Assembly (NCBI RefSeq): GCF_013782625.1
Contig: NZ_CP056199.1
Span: 1,444,588-1,508,587 of the forward strand
Direction of reading: 5' to 3'
Source of the DNA: Enterobacter sp. RHBSTW-00994
GTDB lineage: Bacteria > Pseudomonadota > Gammaproteobacteria > Enterobacterales > Enterobacteriaceae
Length of the DNA: 64,000 nucleotides
The notes below the pieces were generated by a model. It saw only the letters and a program-made list of their open reading frames with translations, did not search any database and was not told where the DNA came from. Positions 57,304 to 64,000 of this stretch are shown here, piece by piece. How positions within the stretch are numbered: the stretch's first letter is position 1; the number at the start of each line of letters is the position of its first letter. Both the position numbers and the translations under genes were made by a program.

Positions 57304-58989
57304 TTATCCGAGTCCCGGCCAGATGATGATGATAAGCGTACCGGCCAGAGTCAGCAGTACGTTGGCGATGGCGTACGTGCCGGCATAGCCCAGCGCCGGA
57401 ATATTGCTGCGCGCGGTATCACTGATAATTTCCATTGCCGGCGCACAGGTACGTGCGCCCATCATTGCGCCAAACAGCAGGGCGCGGTTCATACGCAGCA
57501 CGTAAGCCCCAAACAGGAAACAGATCACCACAGGAACCAGGCTGACAATCAGGCCTGATACCAGCATCTGCCAGCCTACGGCCCCCAGGCTGTGACCAAT
57601 GCCGCTGCCTGCGCTTAATCCGACGCCAGCCATAAAGACCATCAGGCCAAACTCTTTGACCATGTTCAGTGCGCCTTGCGGGATATAGCCAAATGTTGGA
57701 TGGTTCGCACGCAGGAATCCGAGCATGATCCCAGCAAACAGCAACCCGGCGGCGTTACCGATGCCGAAGCTAAAGTTGCTGAACTGGAAGGTGATCATCC
57801 CGATCATCAGGCCCACAATAAAGAAGGCACAAAAAGCCAGCAGGTCGGTGACCTGGCTGTGAATTGAGATAAAGCCGATACGTTCGGCAACGGTTTTAAC
57901 GCGACGAGCATCGCCGCTCACCTGCAATACATCGCCTTTGTTCAGGACGACGTTATCGTCGATAGGCATTTCAATCTGGCTGCGGATCACGCGGTTTAAG
58001 AAGCAGCCGTGGTCGGTCAGTTTCAGTTGTGCCAGGCGGCGGCCGACTGCGTTGTGGTTTTTCACCACAATCTCTTCGGTGACGATACGCATGTCGAGCA
58101 GATCCCGGTCAAACACCTCTTTTCCGTTACGGAAACTGGGGTCGAGGCGCGCATGGGCGTCGGGATAGCCGACGAGCGCAATATCATCGCCCATCTGCAA
58201 CACCGCGTCACCGTCAGGGTTTGCCAGAATACCGTTACGGCGAATACGTTCGATATAGCAGCCCGTCTGGCGGTAGATCCCCAGTTCACGCAGGTTTTTG
58301 CCGTCAGCCCAGGCCACCAGCTCTGGCCCTACGCGATAAGCACGAATAACGGGCAGGTAGACTTTACGCTTGGTATCAGTATCCAGCCCGCGCTCGCGCG
58401 CAATCTGCTGGGCGCTGGTCTGCAAATCCTGATGCTGCAGTTTGGGCAGATAACGCGCGCCCACAATCAGGCTTACCAGGCCAATCAGATAGGTCAGAGC
58501 ATAACCGAGACTCAGGTGATCGAGGGCGGTAGAGAGCTGGGAGCCTTCCATTCCGGAGTGGCGCAACGTGTCCCCCGCACCTACCAGAACAGGGGTTGAG
58601 GTCATGGAGCCTGCCAGCATCCCGGCCGTTAAGCCGATATCCCAGCCAAACAGCTTACCGAGACCAAGTGCGATCAGCAGCGCGCTACCGACCATCACCA
58701 GCGCCAGCATCAGGTAATTTTTGCCGTCGCGGAAGAAAATGGAAAAAAAGTTCGGACCCGCTTCCACGCCTACACAAAAAATAAACAGCATAAACCCAAG
58801 ATTGAGCGCATCCGTGTTAATGCTGAAATGTTGCTGACCTAATAATAATGAGACCACCAAAACGCCAATGGAATTACCAAGTTGAACTGAACCCAGGCGC
58901 AATTTACCCAGACAGAGGCCCAGCGCAAGTACCACAAATAATAACAGGATGTAATTCCCATTTAACAAGTCTGCGACGTTTATATTCAC
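57304..58989 (-). CDS. ybjL: YbjL, AAE-type transporter with two TrkA-C domains
   Basis: This 561-aa inner-membrane protein of the aspartate:alanine exchanger family has two membrane halves (about five helices each; [32 protein letters not shown]) flanking two cytosolic TrkA-C domains (about 205-290 and 295-380). Related transporters exchange organic acids; the substrate here is unknown. The length matches E. coli YbjL. Confidence 0.94.
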   Translation of the reverse strand: MNINVADLLNGNYILLLFVVLALGLCLGKLRLGSVQLGNSIGVLVVSLLLGQQHFSINTDALNLGFMLFIFCVGVEAGPNFFSIFFRDGKNYLMLALVMVGSALLIALGLGKLFGWDIGLTAGMLAGSMTSTPVLVGAGDTLRHSGMEGSQLSTALDHLSLGYALTYLIGLVSLIVGARYLPKLQHQDLQTSAQQIARERGLDTDTKRKVYLPVIRAYRVGPELVAWADGKNLRELGIYRQTGCYIERIRRNGILANPDGDAVLQMGDDIALVGYPDAHARLDPSFRNGKEVFDRDLLDMRIVTEEIVVKNHNAVGRRLAQLKLTDHGCFLNRVIRSQIEMPIDDNVVLNKGDVLQVSGDARRVKTVAERIGFISIHSQVTDLLAFCAFFIVGLMIGMITFQFSNFSFGIGNAAGLLFAGIMLGFLRANHPTFGYIPQGALNMVKEFGLMVFMAGVGLSAGSGIGHSLGAVGWQMLVSGLIVSLVPVVICFLFGAYVLRMNRALLFGAMMGARTCAPAMEIISDTARSNIPALGYAGTYAIANVLLTLAGTLIIIIWPGLG

Positions 58990-59267
58990 GGAGGCTAACT
59001 TCTTGTTTACCAGTAAGCTGTTGAAAGGAAGGGTTATTTAGGCTACTGTTTTGCTCTGTGTGCGAAAGAAAACGTACCTTTTGGCACATGCGCTTTATAT
59101 CCCACAGAGCAATAACAGGTCGTTAGTTTAATCGTATTAGATATCTACGGCTAGTGAAGATCGCGCAACACTGTATGAGCTTAGGCAAGGAATGCCGCAT
59201 TGCTTTATCTGACTGGGCGTCCGCAGGACGAATGTGTATTCGATAGAGATGAAGTCAGGAGGATTAT

Positions 59268-59642
59268 TTGAACATCAAGCGCAACTGGGCGGGGATCGTC
59301 AGCGGTTTTTTGTTATTTACGGTGGTTTGCCTGTCGTTATCCCTCAATGTCACGGGAGCGTTCAGAGCCTCTGGTCATTCTGAACTGGGCTTGCTCTTTT
59401 TTGTGCTTCCCGGTGCAGCCGCGAGTTTTCTCTCCCGCCGGGGAGAAGTCATCAGACCCCTGTTAGGGGCAATGCTCGCTGCGCCAGTATGTTTGTTGTT
59501 GATGCGCGTGCTGTTTGTCTCATCGCGCTCATTCTTGCAGGAACTGGCATGGCTGATGAGCGGGGTGTTCTGGTGTGCGCTGGGGGCGCTATGCTTTTTA
59601 TTTGTGCGTCGCATGCTACACCGACGGCGTCACCGCAAATAA
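59268..59642 (+). CDS. ybjM: YbjM, small inner-membrane protein
   Basis: This 124-aa protein has four predicted helices. It starts with TTG at 59268 (MNIKRNWAGIVSGF), chosen because AGGAGG lies five bases upstream and the N-terminus aligns with E. coli YbjM (GAFRASGH-E-GLLFF is shared). Function is unknown. The 278 bp upstream, shared with divergent ybjL, show no recognisable gene. Confidence 0.9.
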   Translation: MNIKRNWAGIVSGFLLFTVVCLSLSLNVTGAFRASGHSELGLLFFVLPGAAASFLSRRGEVIRPLLGAMLAAPVCLLLMRVLFVSSRSFLQELAWLMSGVFWCALGALCFLFVRRMLHRRRHRK

Positions 59643-59669
59643 AAACGCCCTCATTTTGAGGGCGTTTAT
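59641..59669. terminator. Bidirectional terminator between ybjM and grxA
   Basis: AAACGCCCTCA-TTT-TGAGGGCGTTT has a perfect 11-bp stem and overlaps the ybjM stop region. It serves both convergent genes. Confidence 0.93.
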
Positions 59670-59685
59670 CGATAACGTTCAGACA

Positions 59686-59955
59686 TTACTGAGCAGCAAA
59701 AAGACCCAGATTTTCTTTCGCGTAGGCTTCAAAATCGGTGCAGCCGCCAATGTGCTTCTGATCGAGGAAAATCTGCGGGACGGTTTCAACCGGTTTACCC
59801 ACGGTTTTTTCCAGATCGGCTTTGGTGATACCTTCCGCGTGGATATCCACATAACGGAAGTTGAAGTCATCACGCTCTTCGGTCAGTTTCTCAGCCAGTT
59901 CTTTTGCGCGCACGCAGTAAGGGCATCCTGGACGACCAAAAATCACTGCAAACAT
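59686..59955 (-). CDS. grxA: Glutaredoxin 1 GrxA
   Basis: This 89-aa thioredoxin-fold protein has the active site CPYC (residues 11-14), TVPQIF with the cis-proline, and GGCTDF. It reduces ribonucleotide reductase and OxyR using glutathione. ATG 59955 (MFAVIFGRPG) follows GAGGAGAG; the frame extends 17 codons further. In GGCTDF a Cys replaces the Tyr of the E. coli protein. Confidence 0.95.
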   Translation of the reverse strand: MFAVIFGRPGCPYCVRAKELAEKLTEERDDFNFRYVDIHAEGITKADLEKTVGKPVETVPQIFLDQKHIGGCTDFEAYAKENLGLFAAQ

Positions 59956-60142
59956 TTCTCTCTCCTCAAAAAACAAGCCTGACGGCGAATGGAGCGTATA
60001 TTGCACGATAACCTGCCGTCATGGAAAGAAGGTTTCACCTGTCGCTTTAATATCTCTGAGCTATGTTTCGCCAATTACATGCAGCATATCATTGCCTATA
60101 CTGGCTGCCATATTGCGTACAGACAGACCAAAGAGAGACAAC

Positions 60143-60865
60143 ATGACGCCAACGATTGACCTGCTACGTTCCCACCGTTCGATTCGCCATTTTACCGATG
60201 AGCCAATCACTCAGGCACAGCGCGAAGCCATTGTGGACAGCGCAAGGGGTACATCCAGCTCCAGTTTTTTACAGTGCAGCTCTATTATTCGTATTACCGA
60301 CCCCGCAATGCGTGAACAACTGGTGACGCTAACGGGTGGGCAAAAACATGTGGCTCAGGCGGCGGAGTTTTGGGTGTTTTGCGCCGACTTTAACCGCCAT
60401 TTGCAGATCTGTCCGGAGGCTGAGCTTGGCCTGGCGGAACAACTGTTGCTCGGCGTCGTGGATACGGCGTTGATGGCGCAAAATGCCCTGACAGCAGCGG
60501 AATCATTAGGGTTGGGTGGGGTGTACATCGGCGGTTTGCGCAATAACATTGAAAGCGTGACAGAACTGTTGAAGCTGCCTAAACACGTTTTACCGCTCTT
60601 TGGCCTGTGCCTCGGCTGGCCGGCGGATAACCCGGACGTCAAACCACGCCTGCCTGCAAGCATGATCATGCATGAAAACCACTATCAGCCAGTCGACCAG
60701 GATGTACTGGCACACTACGATGACGAGCTGGCGCACTACTACCTGACGCGCGGCAGCAATACCCGTCGGGATACCTGGAGCGACCATATTCGTCGCACCA
60801 TCATTAAAGAAAACCGTCCGTTTATTCTCGACTATTTGCATAAACAGGGCTGGGCAACGCGATAG
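60143..60865 (+). CDS. nfsA: Oxygen-insensitive NADPH nitroreductase NfsA
   Basis: This 240-aa FMN flavoenzyme reduces nitroaromatics and quinones. FMN contacts are in HRSIRHF and GLGGVYIGGLRNN, and the NADPH-binding region is RRDTWSDHIRR. ATG 60143 (MTPTIDLLRS) follows AGAGAGAC. K-12 has ybjC in front; the 187-bp gap here is too short and ybjC is absent. Confidence 0.95.
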   Translation: MTPTIDLLRSHRSIRHFTDEPITQAQREAIVDSARGTSSSSFLQCSSIIRITDPAMREQLVTLTGGQKHVAQAAEFWVFCADFNRHLQICPEAELGLAEQLLLGVVDTALMAQNALTAAESLGLGGVYIGGLRNNIESVTELLKLPKHVLPLFGLCLGWPADNPDVKPRLPASMIMHENHYQPVDQDVLAHYDDELAHYYLTRGSNTRRDTWSDHIRRTIIKENRPFILDYLHKQGWATR

Positions 60866-60883
60866 TGCATTCATCCTGTGCCT

Positions 60884-60910
60884 GCCTGCGTGTATGATAC
60901 GCAGGCTTTT
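60884..60910 (+). terminator. Hairpin between nfsA and rimK
   Basis: GCCTGCGT (60884-60891) and ACGCAGGC (60899-60906) with a 7-nt loop and TTTT after it: a terminator or attenuator inside the nfsA-rimK-ybjN unit. Confidence 0.7.
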
Positions 60911-60934
60911 CCCATGTTATTAGAGAGGTGCAGG

Positions 60935-61837
60935 GTGAACATTGCCATTTTGTCCCGGGATGGAACGCTCTATTCATGCAAGCGCCTGCGCGAAGCGGCA
61001 CTAAAGCGCGGCCATCAGGTTGAGATCCTCGATCCGCTGTCCTGTTATATGAATATCGACCCGGCAGCGTCGTCGATTCACTATAAAGGTCGTCAGTTAC
61101 CGCATTTCGACGCGGTCATCCCCCGTATTGGTTCTCAGATTACTTACTACGGTACTGCCGCATTACGTCAGTTCGAAATGCTCGGAAGTTACCCCCTCAA
61201 TGAATCCGTCGCGATCTCACGCGCCCGCGATAAGCTCCGCTCGCTGCAACTGCTGGCCCGTCAGGGCATTGATCTGCCCGTCACCGGAATTGCCCATTCG
61301 CCGGACGACACCAGCGATCTGATTGATATGGTCGGGGGCGCGCCGTTGGTGATCAAGCTGGTGGAAGGTACGCAAGGTATTGGCGTAGTACTGGCAGAGA
61401 CGCGCCAGGCGGCTGAAAGCGTTATTGATGCGTTTCGCGGCCTCAATGCCCATATTCTGGTGCAGGAATATATCGAAGAGGCCAAAGGGCGGGACATTCG
61501 CTGCCTTGTGGTGGGCGATGAAGTCGTGGCTGCCATTGAACGTCAGGCAAAAGAGGGCGATTTCCGTTCTAATTTGCACCGTGGTGGTGTAGCGCGGGTA
61601 GCTGATATCAGCGAACGTGAGCGCGAAATGGCTGTTAAAGCCGCACAAACGCTGGGACTGGATATTGCGGGTGTCGATATTCTGCGCGCGACGCGAGGGC
61701 CGCTGGTGATGGAAGTGAATGCCTCACCGGGGCTGGAAGGCGTCGAGAAAACCACGGGTATTGATATTGCGGGTAAAATGATCGCATGGATCGAACGCCA
61801 TGCGACGCCGGGGTTCTGCCTGAAAACGGGCGGTTAA
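60935..61837 (+). CDS. rimK: Ribosomal protein S6 glutamate ligase RimK
   Basis: This 300-aa ATP-grasp ligase adds Glu residues to the C-terminus of ribosomal protein S6. ATP-grasp stretches: [41 protein letters not shown] and [15 protein letters not shown] (metal ligands). The start is GTG 60935 ([10 protein letters not shown]), after GAGAGG, matching E. coli; the frame opens 19 codons earlier. Confidence 0.95.
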   Translation: MNIAILSRDGTLYSCKRLREAALKRGHQVEILDPLSCYMNIDPAASSIHYKGRQLPHFDAVIPRIGSQITYYGTAALRQFEMLGSYPLNESVAISRARDKLRSLQLLARQGIDLPVTGIAHSPDDTSDLIDMVGGAPLVIKLVEGTQGIGVVLAETRQAAESVIDAFRGLNAHILVQEYIEEAKGRDIRCLVVGDEVVAAIERQAKEGDFRSNLHRGGVARVADISEREREMAVKAAQTLGLDIAGVDILRATRGPLVMEVNASPGLEGVEKTTGIDIAGKMIAWIERHATPGFCLKTGG

Positions 61838-61900
61838 ATGGATCACTGCGTATTTTTTGCGTAATCTAGGCGAAGTTTTTTCTTAAGAGGCTGCACAGCG

Positions 61901-62377
61901 ATGGATTTACAGGTCGTACCAACACTGGATACGTTACGTCAATGGCTCGATGATGCGGGAATCACTTACTTTGAGTGTGATTCCTGTCAGGCGCTGCACT
62001 TGCCGCATATGCAAAATTTCGACGGCGTGTTCGATGCCAAAATCGATCTGATCAACGACGTGATTCTTTTCTCCGCCCTGGCTGAAGTGAAGCCTTCAGC
62101 GCTGCTGGCGCTGGCTTCCGATCTGTCGGCTATTAATGCCAGTTCTTTGACGGTGAAAGCATTTCTCGATATTCAGGATGATAATCTGCCAAAACTGGTT
62201 GTTTGCCAGTCTTTATTCGCTGGAGCAGGGCTCTCCTTCAAACAGTTTTCCTGGTTTATGCGCCTGAGCGAAGAGCAGATCTCGATGGTGATGCTGGAAG
62301 CCAGTGCACATCATCTGCTGTATGGCAGTGAAGATGACGCAGAGAATAATGATGCATCTCCCAATTTTCTTCACTAG
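61901..62377 (+). CDS. ybjN: YbjN, sensory-transduction-regulator-like protein
   Basis: This 158-aa protein matches E. coli YbjN (CQALHLPHMQNFDGVFDAKIDL, SAINASSLTVKAFLDIQDDNLPKLVVCQSL). It affects motility, biofilm and stress traits by unknown means and has no DNA-binding or catalytic motif. AAGAGGC precedes the ATG. Confidence 0.93.
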   Translation: MDLQVVPTLDTLRQWLDDAGITYFECDSCQALHLPHMQNFDGVFDAKIDLINDVILFSALAEVKPSALLALASDLSAINASSLTVKAFLDIQDDNLPKLVVCQSLFAGAGLSFKQFSWFMRLSEEQISMVMLEASAHHLLYGSEDDAENNDASPNFLH

Positions 62378-62728
62378 TGCTGTCTGACTTTTGCGCAGTC
62401 GCTGCCAGAGCGGCTGCATAACACCATTTTTTCTGCTACTTGTAACCTTTCTTTAAAGAATTTTTCACCTCCCCAAAGGCCATTTCGGCTTATCACGTAG
62501 ACATTACCTGCATAAAAAATTGATAAAAGGCGTTTTTTCGTCTGGGCTATAGCCGGAGACACGGGCTACAGTTATTCTTGCGATGCTTAAAAAAGCGAGC
62601 GAATACTGCCGGATAACGTCGTTTCTTTTTATTTCGGGCAGAGCGACAAAATATGCATGAATATTGCATATCTTCAGATTGCACAGTTTTAGTTCGTTTG
62701 TTAACGAGCTTTCATAAGGAATAACGAT
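62378..62728. promoter_or_regulatory. potF upstream region with an inverted repeat
   Basis: No gene is visible in these 351 bp. ATATGCA (62651-62657) and TGCATAT (62665-62671) form a perfect inverted repeat with a 7-bp centre, 58 bp before potF. It may be an operator; the protein is unknown. Confidence 0.45.
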
Positions 62729-63841
62729 ATGATCGCCTTGAATAAAAAATGGTTATCGGGTCTGGTTGCGGGTGCTCTGATGGCCGTCTCTGCCGGCTCG
62801 CTCGCTGCGGAACAAAAAACGCTGCACGTTTATAACTGGTCTGACTATATCGCGCCGGATACGGTGGCAAACTTCGAAAAAGAGACCGGGATCAAAGTGG
62901 TCTATGACGTGTTCGATTCGAACGAAGTTCTGGAAGGCAAACTGATGGCGGGAAGCACCGGCTTTGACCTGGTGGTTCCGTCCGCAAGCTTCCTGGAGCG
63001 TCAACTGACCGCAGGCGTCTTCCAGCCGCTGGATAAAAGCAAATTACCGAACTGGAAAAACCTCGATCCGGAAGTGCTGAAGCTGGTTGCAAAGCATGAC
63101 CCGGACAACAAATACGCGATGCCTTATCTGTGGGCGACCACTGGTATCGGCTATAACGTCGACAAAGTGAAAGCGGTCCTCGGCAAAGACGTCAAACTCG
63201 ATAGCTGGGACGTGGTGCTGAAGCCTGAAAACCTTGAGAAGCTGAAAAGCTGCGGTGTCTCCTTCCTGGACGCCCCGGAAGAGATTTTTGCCACCGTACT
63301 TAACTATCTGGGCAAAGATCCAAACAGCACTAAAGCCGATGACTACACCGGCCCGGCGACCGATCTGCTGCTGAAGCTGCGTCCAAACATTCGCTACTTC
63401 CACTCATCCCAGTACATTAACGACCTGGCAAATGGCGACATTTGTGTGGCCATCGGTTGGGCAGGCGATGTCTGGCAGGCGGCTAACCGTGCGAAAGAGG
63501 CTAAAAATGGCGTGAATGTGTCTTACTTCATTCCAAAAGAAGGGGCTCTGGCGTTCTTCGACGTGTTCGCCATGCCTGCTGATGCCAAAAATAAAGACGA
63601 AGCGTATCAGTTCCTCAACTACCTGATGCGTCCGGACGTGATCGCCCACATCAGTGACCACGTGTATTACGCTAACGGTAATAAGGCGTCTGTGCCGCTG
63701 GTCAGCGAAGAAATCCGCAATAATCCGGCGATCTATCCGCCAGCCGATGTCTTCGCCAAGCTGTTCACCCTGAAAGTGCAGGACCCAAAAATTGACCGCG
63801 TGCGTACGCGTGCGTGGACGAAGGTGAAAAGCGGTAAATAA
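62729..63841 (+). CDS. potF: Putrescine-binding periplasmic protein PotF
   Basis: This 370-aa solute-binding protein has a signal peptide (cleaved after about residue 26, GSLAA-EQK). LHVYNWSDYIAPDTV and FDSNEVLEGKLMAG line the polyamine site. It feeds putrescine to PotGHI. AAGGAATAACG precedes the ATG. Confidence 0.95.
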   Translation: MIALNKKWLSGLVAGALMAVSAGSLAAEQKTLHVYNWSDYIAPDTVANFEKETGIKVVYDVFDSNEVLEGKLMAGSTGFDLVVPSASFLERQLTAGVFQPLDKSKLPNWKNLDPEVLKLVAKHDPDNKYAMPYLWATTGIGYNVDKVKAVLGKDVKLDSWDVVLKPENLEKLKSCGVSFLDAPEEIFATVLNYLGKDPNSTKADDYTGPATDLLLKLRPNIRYFHSSQYINDLANGDICVAIGWAGDVWQAANRAKEAKNGVNVSYFIPKEGALAFFDVFAMPADAKNKDEAYQFLNYLMRPDVIAHISDHVYYANGNKASVPLVSEEIRNNPAIYPPADVFAKLFTLKVQDPKIDRVRTRAWTKVKSGK

Positions 63842-63858
63842 GGCTTTGTGAGATGTAT

Positions 63859-63884
63859 GCCGGGCAGGTGTTGTTCTGCCCGGC
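63859..63884. repeat. REP-type palindrome between potF and potG
   Basis: GCCGGGCAG and CTGCCCGGC are perfect arms with an 8-nt loop, the classical REP type, likely stabilising the potF mRNA. Confidence 0.75.
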
Positions 63885-63941
63885 GATACGCACCCTTTTG
63901 GTGCGTTTGCACCAGTTTTGATTTATGCCGGAGAACACCCC

Positions 63942-64000
63942 GTGAATGAAGTGATCCCCCGCCCGCAGGCGAAAGTCCGTAAAGCGCTGACCCCGCTTCT
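63942..64000 (+). CDS. potG: Putrescine ABC importer ATP-binding subunit PotG (5' end only)
   Basis: GTG 63942 opens a frame MNEVIPRPQAKVRKALTPLL that matches the start of E. coli PotG and continues past the window. CCGGAGAAC precedes it. The ATPase motifs are outside. Confidence 0.9.
   Translation, partial: MNEVIPRPQAKVRKALTPL

Noticed and set aside
1-64000. CRISPR array, rRNA or tRNA genes
   Set aside because: No regularly spaced direct repeats and no rRNA or tRNA signature were seen in any gap.

Overview
The window is chromosomal DNA from a member of the Enterobacteriaceae, most likely Enterobacter or a close genus (Lelliottia, Leclercia). I infer this from gene order and protein similarity recalled from E. 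coli K-12; no database search was possible. The backbone follows the K-12 order from ybiP to potG: ybiP, mntS, mntR, ybiR, ldtB, ybiT, ybiU, ybiV, ybiW, ybiY, fsaA, moeB, moeA, iaaA, gsiABCD, rimO, bssR, yliI, gstB, dacC, deoR, ybjG, mdfA, ybjI, ybjJ, rcdA, rybB, ybjL, ybjM, grxA, nfsA, rimK, ybjN, potF, potG. The K-12 genes yliE, yliF, ybjH and ybjC are not found at their usual places.

Four blocks interrupt this backbone. (1) 3.6-9.1 kb, between ybiR and ldtB: an aldo/keto reductase, a beta-glucoside utilisation operon (GH1 phospho-beta-glucosidase, PTS EIIC, GntR/UTRA regulator) with twin operator palindromes, and an AT-rich glycosyltransferase. (2) 12.3-17.3 kb, between ybiT and ybiU: a GH31 glycosidase, an MFS transporter and a LacI-family regulator, forming a sugar-uptake cassette. 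(3) 33.7-37.65 kb: an element that appears to have inserted into the 5' end of rimO. It gives rimO a new N-terminus and promoter and leaves the old rimO start stranded at its far end. It carries two PAAR-type proteins, one with a long hydrophobic C-terminus like a type VI secretion (T6SS) effector, and an overlapping two-helix membrane protein that is a good immunity candidate. (4) 37.8-46.8 kb: an IS3-type transposase remnant, an orphan membrane protein, and a tightly coupled five-gene operon with three different dynamin-like GTPases and two paralogous helical proteins. This operon is the best candidate here for a little-described, possibly anti-phage, system.

How genes work together: mntS and mntR flank two tandem MntR boxes (manganese homeostasis). 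ybiU, ybiV and the divergent ybiYW/fsaA pair each carry the same 16-bp sequence upstream, which suggests one shared regulator for a glycyl-radical enzyme, its activase, a sugar phosphatase, an aldolase and an oxygenase-like protein. moeA-moeB serve molybdopterin synthesis. iaaA-gsiABCD serve isopeptide and glutathione use. ldtB and dacC remodel peptidoglycan, and ybjG with a neighbouring PAP2 gene acts on lipid phosphates. RybB is the sigma-E-dependent sRNA, and here its gene overlaps the 3' end of rcdA antisense. Short GC-rich palindromes (REP-like) and bidirectional terminators punctuate the backbone.
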